Positions 35,335-46,906 of a stretch of DNA of 64,000 bases are shown here, piece after piece. The DNA is from Zychaea mexicana (taxonomy: Eukaryota > Mucoromycota > Mucoromycetes > Mucorales > Lichtheimiaceae), in the NCBI RefSeq assembly GCF_025766255.1, contig NW_026516678.1, positions 124,001 to 188,000 on the forward strand, given 5' to 3'. The notes beneath the pieces were generated by a model, which was not told the DNA's origin, searched no databases, and saw only the letters and a list, made by a program, of their open reading frames with translations. How positions within the stretch are numbered: the stretch's first letter is position 1; the number at the start of each line of letters is the position of its first letter. The position numbers and the translations under genes were made by a program.

Positions 35335-36483
35335 CTAAAAGATGAATCCTGTCAACCTCTTGAGCGATCGAGCAAACCTGCTGCTGCTGCTGCTTCTACT
35401 ATTCTTACTGGAAGAAGGAACTTTATTGTTGTTGTAACGGCTGTCGTCGTCGTCGTTGTGATGATGATGATGCAATGAAGGAGACGCAAACGCGCCGTCC
35501 TGAGGACATGGTGCAGTTGCTGGATATCGGTTATTACTATTATTATTACAATGCAAAGAAGAAGGGTGCTTGTTGTTATTGCTGTTGCTGCTACTGGAGT
35601 CATTGGATGAGATGGAAGAGGCAGAGGACGTGGAGATGATGGAATTGATGATTTTCTGTTTGAGTCGTCGAGCAGAAGGGGTTCGTTTGCGTCTTCTTCG
35701 GGTGGCATCTTCCATGAGATCATCTTCTGCAAGTTCCATGGCCAATTGCGATTCGTCCCACCAAATATTCGTACTGTTGTTGCTGTTACTGGCTGTGATG
35801 GATGTTGGCAAGGTTGTAGTAGATAATGCCGTAGACAGTGGTAACTGTTGTTGTTGTTGCTCAGCAAACGATGACGACGACGCAGCTGTTGTAGGTGATG
35901 ATGACGGTGATAATATTGGAGCCGATGACGATGAATGTTGTTGCTGTTGTTTTGGGCGGTGCTGCTGCTGCTGGTCCTGTGGGAAAGAAGAAGAAGAAGG
36001 AGTAGTTGAGGAAGAAGAAATGACGACAACACGCTCATTGAACGAGACTCGACGGGATGCCATTGTTTCGGGGTTTTGTATACGTTCCACCCAAGAAGCT
36101 GGTCGGAGGGGTTGCGCGGTGTGGTGTCTCAATACGGGTGAATGTTGTTGGCGCATGAGCGAACCGGCCGATGCCGAGCGTTGGGGCAATTGTAGGGCAT
36201 TGCATTCGGAATGGGTTGCAGGTGATGACGAAGAATTGGCGCGTTTCAGCGAAGCAGCACTTTTCTGTTGCTGGTTGTGGTAATGGTGGTGGAGCGAGAC
36301 TGAGACAGGGGAGAGCGGCACGGAGTTACTCAGCACGGAGGATGAGCTCGAGACGGACGACGATAGCGACGGTAATGCTTGATGTCTGCTAGCAGTAGTG
36401 CTGGTGCTACTGGTACTGCTGTGCGAGTTGTGACCCGTCGTAGTGCTTGTGGGCGTTGTCAGACCAGCTGCTGGTGTTGTCAT
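35335..36483 (-). CDS. Low-complexity Ser/Gln/His-rich protein with RVSF motif
   Basis: A single-exon ATG frame of 382 residues. It consists of Ser, Thr, Gln, Asn and His tracts with a few ordered islands: PASWVERIQNPETM, MASRRVSFNERVVVI and TRRRRKRTPSARRLKQKII. RRVSF fits the RVxF docking motif for protein phosphatase 1, and its Ser is in a basophilic kinase context, so a regulatory subunit or scaffold role is conceivable. The C-terminus is basic (SSSRFARSLKRLTGFIF), perhaps membrane- or nucleic-acid-binding. No named family. A CATTCACC/GGTGAATG hairpin lies about 245 nt past the stop (35073-35091). Confidence 0.55.
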   Translation of the reverse strand: MTTPAAGLTTPTSTTTGHNSHSSTSSTSTTASRHQALPSLSSSVSSSSSVLSNSVPLSPVSVSLHHHYHNQQQKSAASLKRANSSSSPATHSECNALQLPQRSASAGSLMRQQHSPVLRHHTAQPLRPASWVERIQNPETMASRRVSFNERVVVISSSSTTPSSSSFPQDQQQQHRPKQQQQHSSSSAPILSPSSSPTTAASSSSFAEQQQQQLPLSTALSTTTLPTSITASNSNNSTNIWWDESQLAMELAEDDLMEDATRRRRKRTPSARRLKQKIINSIISTSSASSISSNDSSSSNSNNNKHPSSLHCNNNSNNRYPATAPCPQDGAFASPSLHHHHHNDDDDSRYNNNKVPSSSKNSRSSSSSRFARSLKRLTGFIF

Positions 36484-38422
36484 TGGTGTCGTATTCGTGG
36501 AAGGTGTGCAATGATGGGTCGTTGTAGTGGGAGCAGTAGTTCAATTCGATTTCTCGCTCTATTCGTTTGTCAATTAAATGATTAGGGCCCGGGGGAAGAG
36601 GACAGGAGGGCAATTGAGCTGAAAGAGAACAAGAGACGACGGTAAAGAAAAGAAAGAAAGTAAGTGTGCAAGAGGAAAGGAAGAGAGAAGGAATTGGACT
36701 CGGTTGAAAGGGAATAAAAAGAAGGAAATGGGTGGGGAGGGGAGGGGAGGGGGGGTTGCAAATAGAAAAAGACAGTGAGGACAAGGTAACACTCACTTTC
36801 TGCAATGTCAGGGCCCCGAATATATTGTCGCTTAATGTGGTAGTGTAATGTGCCTTGTCCCTTCCTTGCTTCCTATCTGCTATTAAGTCTTTCTTCTGCT
36901 GTACACCCCTGGATGCCGAGCGAGTCGCTAATTGGCAAGTGGGGTATCCCGACTGAATGAATGATATTACCCTTGATGCAATGCACTCGAATAAAGAGGT
37001 GCCCTTGGAGCAACGGCAAAGAAGCCCACATTCTAACCCACAAGGAAAAACCAGCTCTTCTTTGACCATGGTGCTTCGTTCAACCCAAATGGAAATAACT
37101 CCACGTGCCGCTTGCCATGAGCACTGTTCTGTGCTACATGTCCGCTTCTTTTATTTGCAATTACATTTACACCTCCCGCCGTCTTGTGCGTGCGTGTGCT
37201 TGTGTGCGTGTGTGTGTACCTCCCCCGCCCCTCCTTCCTTTTACAAAGACTCTGTGTGAGTGCTTGGTTACTATTACACACAACAATCCAATATACTCCA
37301 TCACTCCTCCCCTTGCTGTTGCACGCTTGCGATCAGAAACCCGTATTGATCCCGGCTTCACGATGCGGCCGCAACCTACTATTATACATATAAAGAACAC
37401 GCATAGAAGATGCAGCAGTAGAGAGATAACGACTACAATCAACGATGAGAGGGAGCAGTATAAAAATTTCTTCTAACAAGTCGTGTCGCGGAGCTTCCTT
37501 TTCGATTACACAAAAAAAAAAAGCTCTTTGTACTGTGAGTTTCGACTTCAATGCCACATGGCATTTCGGTTAAACGTTTACAATATATAGTTTGCAGGTT
37601 GGCGCGACGTTTTATTCATTCAGAAGAAAAATTTAAAAGGTACGAAAAAAAAAATTGCAGGCGAAAAAATTGAAAACTGTTTTCGTCATTATACAGCAAG
37701 TCTCACTTATTGATTGACTCTGTGGTTCGTAATAGTTGATTGCTCGCAGTCAGTAGTAAAATATACAGCAAGCGATAACTACTTATTCTATGTATACATT
37801 ACTGCTTGTCATTTGGTTACCATAAACATTTCATATAGTTGCTCGAATATAAGCATTATCAATATAATCATAAGCAAGGAAGATAGCCATAGTCACATAA
37901 AAAAACGATGCCTACTCTTGTCAAAAATCAAAAAGCTCTTCTTTTTCTAAAGTGCTATATACATCAACAGGCACATCAGTTTCCCATGTCAATTGTTTCC
38001 GCAGTCATGGTGGCATATACACTATTAATAATACATTCTACGGGTGTCATCATCCTTTTAACAGTGAGTTCTCTTCATTTGAATTCACAGCCATACTATC
38101 AAGGTGTATTAGAAGTTTTACAATGCATCTGCTTCGATATTCTCTTCTGGCTCGGCTTCCTTTTTGAGGCAGTGATACGTGTAAAAATTAATCGCTATCA
38201 AAAAACCACCTTTACTGTTGTGTTAGATAAAGATAAGACGAGATGAAATAAACATAAAGTCATACCAAGCCTCCAACTTTGATATCTCTGATTGGTGAAG
38301 GTGACTCGAGAACTAACTTGTTAAAGATGTCCTTCATTGTACGAGGGAGTTTGAGTCGACCTTCGTTGATCGCTTTGGTATCAATGACATATCCTTATTA
38401 TTGTCTATGCCTTCATCGTTTG
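36484..38422. other. Intergenic, about 1.9 kb
   Basis: The first 700 bases are probably the leader and promoter of the minus-strand gene, with purine-rich runs (on the coding strand CT-rich). An ATG frame at 37908-38246 (+, 112 codons) has two hydrophobic stretches and could be a small membrane protein, but nothing confirms it. (GT)n-like DNA occurs near 37185-37220. Confidence 0.35.
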
Positions 38423-38668
38423 TTAGTGGTGGTGCATGAGATGTGGAAGCTGGGTTTTGTGCGCCACTTGGTGAGGAGGTGGAGTGGCGCTGCGGAGATC
38501 GTTGTTGCTATCATGGTTTGACACTGAGCCAGTTGCCATAGAAGCAACTGCTCTTTCAAAGGTGTCTTGGTTGTTGGTATTGTTGACGTCGCCGCGCAAC
38601 TTCTCAGCTTCTCAAAGAATGTGCTTCCAAGAAACAGAATCAACATCGACCTTATAACCAAAAGACAT
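38423..38668 (-). pseudogene. Coding-like frame interrupted by one stop
   Basis: From ATG at 38668 the frame reads MSFGYKVDVDSVSWKHIL, then TGA at 38612-38614, then continues with EAEKLRGDVNNTNNQDTF and ends at TAA 38423. Both sides of the stop look like one protein, and no gt/ag pair neatly removes the TGA. It lies just downstream of, and on the same strand as, the gene ending at 38727. It could be a gene fragment, a recent nonsense mutation or a sequencing error. No family recognised. Confidence 0.35.
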
Positions 38669-38726
38669 GTCAGCTAATGTGTGCCTTCTTCTGTCGATGA
38701 CATCTCACGTTCGTGAGCTTCAGTAT

Positions 38727-39645
38727 TTACAATTCGAGCTTCAAGCGCTTCGCACGGGCGTTCTCCATATGGCGTTCGTGTTTTCGGGCGCGTTTAGCCT
38801 CAGCGGCACGTTCCAGAACTGCTTGTCGATCTTCCTGCGCCTTTTTCAACTCGTAAAAGGCCTTCACCCTTCCTTGTTTGGCAATATCTGCCTGGGTTCG
38901 ACCCGTGATCAATGATTCCACTTGTGAAAGTCTAACGTCGAAATGATGATAATTAAACCAATTAGACTTTGTACAGATGACTGAACTAAACCTCGAAACA
39001 GACTCTATAACTCTTTGTATACTAACGTTTCATCATCGACATACGCCTGTCTTCTTGTAGCTCTGTTGCTGGCCGATGATTCCCCTGGGTAGGAACAATG
39101 GTGGAGACATCCACCGCTTGTCCATTCAAGCTTAGTCCAATGCTGCTGTCATAGGCAACATTCGAGTCTGCTGAGACGCGACCTTGCCAGATGGCATCAC
39201 CGAGAGCAAGACGAGGTAAAGCGTGTGCCCTATACTCTGTTTCACAGATCATGTTCATTTGTTAGTATCACTTAAAGTGTTATACTTATAATCCAAACAG
39301 TACACTTTTCGTACCAGACCAAGTCATTCCGTCAATCAAGTTTCCTTGACCACTCGATTGGTCGGCAGTGAAGCTTTCGCTTTCCCATTGCCTCTTGAGA
39401 TCTTGCATCTTGGTCGAGACTCTCGAGGTGAAATTACTGTTGCTGATGCCAAATAGAGCTTCGGACATTTTGCGACAGACACTTTTCTTGTTGTTGCTGT
39501 ATGCATCGCTGTGAAAAGCGCAGTACTTCAGCATCCGCAGCGTGTGTTCCTCGGAAGTGGAGGGATCGACTTACGTAAAATGTCCATACTTTGACCTTGC
39601 AAGGCCATGGCACGAACATTCACGCGAGGGTCGAGGTTCTGACAT
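38727..39645 (-). CDS. Hypothetical protein with charged helical C-terminus
   Basis: Exons from the 5' end: 39645-39575 (tentative), 39508-39315, 39236-39027, 38920-38727 (222 residues). The central part reads MQDLKRQWESESFTAD and LPRLALGDAIWQGRVSADSN; the C-terminal 60 residues are Ala/Arg/Lys/Glu-rich (FYELKKAQEDRQAVLERAAE) and end in a basic KHERHMENARAKRLKLEL, which may be a coiled coil with a nuclear signal. The last acceptor was set at cacaag because the nearer AG leads to a stop. The first exon is the weakest part; the protein could instead begin at the Met at 39468. No family recognised. Confidence 0.5.
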
Positions 39646-40088
39646 CAGTTTCAGAAGGTCCGGGAACAAAGAACGGGATATCTCCCGCGGAGGAGGGGAT
39701 GCTCAAGGAGACGCGTTGCGCTGATTGTTAAAGAAAGGAAGGAACGTATTACTTAAAAAGGTAGCTTCAGCTGTGATCATTCACCTCCAAGGCTGAAGGC
39801 ACTTTCAGCGTCGCGCTTCAGCGGCCTTTGACCAGGCTTATTAATACTGTAGCGACACCAAATCCAGTGCAAAATTGAAAAAAACGTCCCACCGTCGTGT
39901 TAAAAAAAACACATCCGCAATTTCTAGAGGGAAAAAACTTGTATATACGGGCTGAGTACTGGGAATGGGAATGGATTATAGCAGTAGTCTGTTATGTGTT
40001 TGCGTGCGCGAGTATTTGCATCAACGTTGCTTGTTGTGGTTGATTCTTTCAACTCTCAGACCACAAAATACGTTACATATGTTGTGCA
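39646..40088. other. Intergenic between two minus-strand genes
   Basis: Leader of the gene ending at 38727 and the 3' flank of the parvulin gene. No ORF or repeat of note. Confidence 0.4.
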
Positions 40089-41619
40089 CTACTTGCGGTC
40101 CTCCTAACGCAGTTATTGAGTATAATAATACCTACTGATTATAATGCGAACAAGCATGCTCCCAACCCGCCCCCTTTATCTCTTCCGCTCACTTACAACC
40201 ATGATGATGTGATATCCGAAACCCGTCTTGACCTACATATTCCGTAAATTACGCAAGGAGGAAGAATTACTGGTTGGTTAAATGTGATATTGATTTTTTC
40301 TTGTTCGTTGCTGGATATTATTCTTACCGGTGGATCCGTGAAGATGGGGCTATCTATAGTAGTAGATATATGTATCAATGAATGTTGATCTCATCTTTTT
40401 AAGCCATTTCTATCTCCTCTGAATAACGCTGCCTGGCCATCCCTATGCTTACCGCATGAACTAGGTTGCAAAGCAAAGGCTATAATATGAGAAATTTGTC
40501 GTTTGAAACAGTTAGAAGGAGGATGATACATACACGCCAACTTTCTTCGGTCCAAAGATGCGGGTGGAGGAGGGGTTCAATAAAATGGGGAGCTTTCAAG
40601 AGAGGTGTATGTGTACAGCTTTATTCTTCCTCTCGCTTTCTTTTTTTTTCCACTTATTCACACACACACAATACACATACAGACGATCTCTAACTTCCTG
40701 AACCGTCTCCATCTCTTGTAGAGAATATTCAAGGGTGATAACGAACACCCCCTCTTGTTCCTCTCCCTCCTTTTTTTTGTTACTTTACCTGCATCTTGAA
40801 ACGGTCCAACCATCGAGCCTCGCGTCATCCAACCCAATGAACCTGTACATTTAGGCAACAGCAAGGGAAAAGAAAAGTAGCGTTGGTATAGCGTTGTCGT
40901 TGTCGTTGGAACTGTATACATATCGACCAAACATCACGTAGACCTCTCCCCCTAGAAGCTGCTTTGATGCTAATCCTTATGTCTCTTTGGTATTCTTCGT
41001 GTTACAACAATTAACAACTCACCTCCTGCCTTTGCCTTGTCTTCACTGAACATTTCTGCGACCTGTTACGCAGCAAACAATAAGAAATGGTAATTTAGGG
41101 GTTGGAAGAGTATACGATGAAGCATATTCACACCGACAGTTTACGTACCTTGTCAAATCGCATATTCTCTTCCTTCAATTTTGCCATGGCTTCCATACAC
41201 TGGATATTATCCAAGATTTACGTCACTTATTTTAGTATATCTTGCTGTCCTGAGCTTTTCTTGACTTTTTTTCGAGAATGTGTGTACCTTGCCGTGCTTT
41301 TCGCAAAGGATATGTCGCACCTGAATTGTATTTCAGCGTAAACGCACACAGGCGGACAAAGTGTGTGAGCCCTTTTATTTTTAAAGTGTTTACATAGCAT
41401 CACACAAATAGTTGTTGTTACCTTGATGCTGTTGGCAGCTTTCAATTTGCCTCCTTTCTTGCCATCATCACCTACTCCATGTAAAATAATAAGTTCCTCT
41501 TGCAATGCAATCCGAGAGTCGTGCAAATGTCAACTACTTCAGTATTTAACTCTTGTAGTAAACGTACCAGATGCGCTAGCCTTTGCTTTTTGACCAGCAG
41601 CTTGCTTTCCTTTGGCCAT
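40089..41619 (-). CDS. PIN4: Parvulin-type peptidyl-prolyl cis-trans isomerase PIN4
   Basis: Ten exons from the 5' end: 41619-41568, 41471-41422, 41320-41288, 41199-41149, 41062-41023, 40842-40789, 40479-40453, 40353-40328, 40232-40197, 40103-40089 (127 residues; human PIN4 about 131). A Lys/Ala/Gly-rich basic N-terminus (MAKGKQAAGQKAKASASG) precedes the rotamase domain: [70 protein letters not shown]. Parvulin 14 isomerises Xaa-Pro bonds and in animals is linked to pre-rRNA processing, DNA binding and mitochondria. Average exon length is only 38 nt. The final 15-nt exon encodes EDRK and the stop; if the last intron is kept the protein ends VSERKR instead, a similarly charged tail. Confidence 0.9.
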
Positions 41620-41815
41620 AGTCAATAGAATGTAACGCGTGTGAGCTACTAACAGTACGTATACACCGTTTTGCAGGATCGCACCATCCGCACTAAGCCA
41701 CGGAATTCCGAATTTGTGTAACTATGCTAATTGGTTCTTGCTCCGGAGAGCGCTCCCTGGCGCTAAAACTTTTCTTAGCTGTTGACATTTATCGTTTTTC
41801 TAAACCAACTTCATA

Positions 41816-43972
41816 ATGTTCCAGCGTACGATTCAAGTGGTTTCGAGCCTTTCTCGTCACAGCACTCGCAATGTAGCACGAGTAATTTCTACAGGTATTG
41901 TATGATCAGTGTTGGATTATGTGTCTCAACTCCCTTGATTGAGTGGTTTGACTGAAGGTTTTTTTGTATTTTCGTTTGACAGGTCCGCGATCGATCGTCA
42001 GGAGCCCTGCATTGTCCAATGTGCGATGGGCACGCATGCTGCACAATCAACCTGGCTTATATTACACTGCCGCTGCTACTGCATCTGCTTCCAAGGACCC
42101 AACTATTACTGCTGCTGCAGAACAAGAGCCAACAATGCCAGCAGCTGTCGAAGACGCTCAACAACAGCCAAGACGATTTTCTGACTTGCAGACGATTCAT
42201 CCCCTCAGTCAAAAAGCCTTGAAGAGTGTTTTCAAGTATGATACCATGTCAGCTGTGCAAGATGCTGTGCTATCTCGCCTACCTGATACCAACGACATGT
42301 TTGTCAAAGCCAAAACTGGTACTGGCAAAACACTTGCGTTCCTGATTGCTGCTTTGGAAAAGGTCGTCGCTGGCAAGGACAAGTCCGACTTGCGCCACTA
42401 TGATGGCTCGTCCATCTTTATCATCTCGCCTACTCGCGAACTGGCACACCAGATTGCTGAAGAAGCCAACAAGCTGACCAAGTTCTATCCACTGAACGTC
42501 CACTGTTTTGTCGGTGGTGAGTCCAAGATGAAGCAAATCAAGGCTCTTGAACGTTCCCGCTGCGACATTGTCGTAGGCACACCTGGCCGATTGAACGATA
42601 TGCTAGAAAGCCGAGCACATTTCCGTAAAATGGTGGCCACAACACAAGTTTTGGTTCTGGACGAAGCGGACCAGTTGGTGGACATGGGATTTAAGCAAGA
42701 AGTGGAACGGATATTGAAGCATTTGCCCAAGCAGGACCGCCAAACCATGTTGTTTTCTGCCACGTTGTCCGACGAGATCCGAGGCTCGATTGGCAAGTTT
42801 GCGCTTTCGCCTAAATATGATTTGATTGATACTGTTGGTGAAGAAGACGTCAATACCCATCTGCATGTCAAGCAATCTGCGCTGGTCGCGCCCTACAAGG
42901 AGCAGATCCCACTCTTGCGTAATCTGTTGAGCAATTATGAGGCGGCCAATGAGGGCAAGACCATTGTGTTCTTGCCTACAACCAAGTCTACCATGGTGTA
43001 CGCTCAGCTCTTCCAGCACTTGCTGCCCGGGCGTCGAGTATATGAATTACACTCGCGTAAGTCACAGAATGATCGAAGCAGAATTGCCGCTCGATTCAAG
43101 CAGTCAAGACCAGGTACTATCCTGTTTACCTCGGATGTGTCTGCTCGTGGTGTTGATTACCCTGGTGTCTCGTTGGTCGTTCAAGTTGGTATCCCTTCAT
43201 CGCGTGAACAATATATCCATCGTCTCGGTCGTACTGGCCGTGCTGGTAATTCCGGTGAGGGCATTCTTGTCGCCGCTCCGTTTGAAGATGCTTTTATCAA
43301 GAGCGAAATTGGGGATTTGCCTGTCAAGAGCTTGGTTGCACCTGAAATTAGCGAAACCGAGCAAGAAGAAACGACCAGGATCATGAAGTACTTCCAGGAC
43401 TCAAAACTTGATGAAGATTTTGTCCGAGAAATGTACACAGCCTACCTTGGTTACTGTAAGTTAGCTAATTGCATGACTCGGAAAAGATCCAAATTGCTTA
43501 TATACCTTTCCACCACAAAATAGATGTCGGCAGAATGGTTACGTTGAGACGATCCCGTTCGGACACCTTGGAACATGCCGAGTCATTCTTACGTGCTTTT
43601 GGTGTTGAAGACATTCCTTATCTTTCTCAAAAATTCATTCAGCAAGTGGGTCTTTCTGAGAAGAAACGAGAACAGCGATCCTTCCCGTCACGACGCGGTG
43701 GTGACCGCCGTGATAGTGGGCGGTTCGGCAGCAACAGAAGATTCGATGACGGAGGCGACTTTGGTGGATACAAGCGCCGTGATAGTGGACGATTCAGCAG
43801 CAACAGAAGATTCGATGACAGCGATGACTTTGGTGGATATAAGAGACGATCATCAAGCAGATTTGACGACCGGGATTCCAACGACCGTCCTAATCGACGA
43901 AACTCCTTTGGAAAACGCGATCAAGATCGTCGTGAACCCGGATCTTTCAAAAAGTTCAACAGATTTGACTAA
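41816..43972 (+). CDS. Mitochondrial-type DEAD-box RNA helicase (Mss116-like)
   Basis: Three exons: 41816-41894, 41983-43455, 43524-43972 (666 residues). The first 60 residues are Arg/Ser-rich without acidic residues, as in a mitochondrial targeting sequence. Helicase motifs in order: I AKTGTGKT (about 134), Ia PTRELAHQ, Ib TPGR, II DEAD (about 251), III SAT, V TSDVSARGVDYP, VI HRLGRTGRAG (about 438). The C-terminal tail has two near-identical copies of a 23-residue Arg/Gly/Phe/Asp unit (RRDSGRFGSNRRFDD and RRDSGRFSSNRRFDD) and further basic residues, as in the RNA-tethering tails of Mss116/CYT-19. Expected job: group I/II intron splicing and RNA remodelling in mitochondria. Confidence 0.88.
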
Positions 43973-44519
43973 ATGATGACACAAAATAACCCCTAGAACT
44001 CTTTTCATTTCTTTTTCTTTTGCATATTCAGTACATATATTGCATGCTTATTTGTAAAATACAACATCCATCCATGATGGATAACGGTACTACTACCACT
44101 ATTATTATTACCCTCGTGGATTCATGTAAAAAACAACACATATTGACTCTCCCTTCTCTACTTTGTCCTTTTCTTTCATTCCTGATAATAAAAAATCGCT
44201 ACTCAATGTTTATGCATTGACAACAAAGACATATGTACCCGCTTATTTCACCGCAGAATATGTCTTTTTGCTAACATCGTAAAAGCAAACAAAGGCTGCT
44301 GGATGTATCATACCACAGAGTGAAAACATGTCGTTGTTTAGCACAATGCGTAAACAAACAAACATGACAAGAAGACCTGTCTTGTTTCCTATCTTTCTTT
44401 TTTTTTACTTCATTCTCTTCACGCTTACAGTGTCCCAGTCCCGCCCTGCTCTATCATACTACTGCACCTGTATCATATCACAGCCTGAGCCGAGTTTATG
44501 CTGCAAGCATTGACTTCTC
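43973..44519. other. Intergenic, 3' flank of the helicase
   Basis: A short AT-rich frame at 44328-44513 has a hydrophobic run but no support. Nothing else seen. Confidence 0.4.
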
Positions 44520-45350
44520 GTGACACGGCAGTTGGCGAAGTACATAGGACCTCCTGGAAACAGACGCCGGATATTAAGAAGTAACCTCGGGGACATATTT
44601 CACCTGTGCGGGCCAGTTTTATCGTCACTAAGAAAAGAGCACCTGAAGTCCTTTGGCGTTCACAGGTATGTCATTAGAAAAGAAATTATAATCATCATAC
44701 ACAAGGAACAGATAATGGGAGGAAAGGAGAGAGTAAAAGAATCAAGTGCATATAGCATTCTTTCGATGTTAAAAAGCACTTGTAGACTAACGACTAACAG
44801 AAAAGGATAGTGTCAAAATGCGGCTATTTTCCATAGAGCTCTGCAGGCTAGTATCGCCGATTCAGCTGACGAAAATGTCACTTTCAAAATTGTCGTGTTC
44901 GGTAGATACAAGGAAAACGAGTACAAGGGAGATACTATTACTTATACTGATAGCGGTGGTATGATAAGGGGTGCAATATTTCGATCAGGAGCTTACGGAT
45001 CGAAAGCGACGGCTCGCGAGCTGCTGCGCCGTTGAGTTTAATGCAAACGGCGCAGATTCTGGATATGATTGGCACAACGGCGTACCGATTCGAGTTGTCC
45101 GAGAGGCGGCTCGAGCAGACACCAAAAGATGCAAAAGAAGCATGTTGGTGATGATAGTCTTAACGATACCAGAAGAAGGAGTATTGCCCTGGCCAAAGTT
45201 ACAGATATGATCATGGTATCTACAAGGTCACATTGGTCGAAAGCTAGCGCGAAAGGTCGTCGTGTGTGGCGCTTCAAGTCACAACACAATGACGATTCGC
45301 CGGCGCCTTTACGTAGCGACATAATCATCACTAAATGCGAAGTACGCTGA
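44520..45350 (+). pseudogene. Decayed coding sequence, one frame with several stops
   Basis: A single plus-strand frame reads coding-like protein over about 277 codons but is cut by TAG at 44808-44810 and by a cluster of stops at about 45033-45066. Between them lies the best segment: FKIVVFGRYKENEYKGD, then TYTDSGGMIRGAIFRSGAYG and SKATARELLRR. After the stop cluster the same frame resumes (HVGDDSLNDTRRRSIALAKV). No ATG opens the frame and no splice pair removes all stops. Family unknown. The next kilobase (45515-46019) has two more coding-like pieces in different frames, so the decayed unit may be larger. Confidence 0.35.
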
Positions 45351-46504
45351 AGCTCTTTCTGTGTGCGGATTATGGATCAGTTCCAATCTATCTTGTGTGT
45401 TTGGTGTGTAATTTTGTGGCGATGAATATGTATTGGGCGATGATGTGGAATTTGTATACCTGTAGTTCAAGGCAGATTTTTTAAAATGAAGGCTACGAAA
45501 AATTCAGCGAATACATGATCACTTTCATACGTCCTTTACCATTGGTATTTCCATCAAGCAACACATTAATATGTACAAGCGATGAGTGTCGCAGAGAAGA
45601 CGCAGAGCACGAACGAAAGCACCTGTATGAAGCATGGCCAGTTTGCGCAGAAGAATTAAAGTACGCGCCTCAAGGAGCGCTTATGGAAGCGGTCCAACAA
45701 GGTCGTATCAATTTGCGGATTGGCAAAGACTATTGAACAAGCCAGTATCATATCAAAAAGATGCAGGCGTCCGATATCTCTTGCCGTTTTGCGAGGTTGC
45801 GCTCACTTGATTAGAGTTTCAGTGTCTTTTATGCAAGAAGGTGAACAAAAAAAGACATCCACAGGTGGAGACTCCACTCGTGCATCAAGACCATTATCAT
45901 CGTGCCCAGTGATTTCATGTTGTATGTACTTGTATCGTGAGACCCGGACAAAAGCAAGGAAGCGAGAGGGCCTGTCTGAAGTGTATCGCACCTTTTTCCG
46001 CTTGTGTCTCGAACCATAATCATGGTGCTCTTGAAGCAGTACTGTATTCCAAACGACGAACATTGATTGAAGTCTAGTAGTAGTTTATGACCATCAATGC
46101 ATAACTAAACTGAACAAATCATCACGCTATCTTCATTAACATCTATTTTGCAAATTGGAGTTTATCAATGCTGAGGATGTTAGATGTCCATTTGGACTGA
46201 AGGCTAACTAGCTATATAGTAGTATGTAGTGTTGTTAGTGTAAAGCTGATACACTAAAGTGTAAGGTACAAGGAGTCTGTGCACATTTTCGGATTTTCGT
46301 TTTCTTATCACATATTTATACATATATGATATCAAGCGGTCTGTACATATCATATCAAGAACAGGTCCCTTATTATGCATCGTAAGTATCGCGTATATGC
46401 TACTTTATGTTGTACATGTTTGGTGTTTTTGCCCACAATTAAAATTAAACCTGTGGCTATACCTCAATAAGTAGCACTAAGCATATATCTCATTTCCACA
46501 ATAA
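45351..46504. other. Intergenic with coding-like fragments
   Basis: Fragments at 45515-45736 (KHLYEAWPVCAEELKYAPQG) and 45720-46019 (a different frame, starting near GGATTGGCAAAG) look as though a frameshift separates them. The last 400 bases before the inverted-repeat element are AT-rich with no ORF. Confidence 0.3.
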
Positions 46505-46607
46505 AGAATTAGTACGCGGGCTGGAAAATTGAGACCAGACGAGCTGTCATTCTAGTAGTAATCAGCCCGCTTTGTTAATGTGAAGGGCTCAGCACTACGC
46601 GGGCTGA
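46505..46607 (+). repeat. Left terminal inverted repeat
   Basis: 103 bp, ending in the inner CGCGGGCTGA; lacks 12 bp present in the right arm between GACCAGAC and CTGTCATT. Confidence 0.75.
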
Positions 46608-46906
46608 ATGGTTTTGTACTCTACTCATATCCATTTCTGTGACATATTCCATATTAAATAGTAGAATATGGAGCACTTATTCACGCTTACTTAAAGTGTG
46701 TGTCCTATGTCCAGCAACTCTGATTTGATAGTACATCTCTTATTATTCAATAATTCTCAATGGAATGCACAGCCAGAACGCTCAATATATGTTACGCTAG
46801 ATAAATAATGTATGTTTAGAGATAAATCTGATGGCTCGTAAAGTACTGGCATCGGGTAACACCACAGTAGGTTCAAATCAACGATTGTAATCATATATAA
46901 GATCCT

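Noticed and set aside
35570..36283. 237-codon plus-strand frame rich in Cys, Asp and Glu
   Set aside because: Antisense shadow of the Ser/Gln-rich minus-strand gene; Cys runs come from reversed CAG/CAA repeats.
36407..37069. 220-codon minus-strand frame
   Set aside because: Begins without an ATG of its own, is C/T-rich leader DNA and overlaps the start of the RVSF-motif gene in another frame.
46861..46890. GGTTCAAATCA, similar to a tRNA B box
   Set aside because: No A box at the right distance and it lies in the core of the inverted-repeat element.
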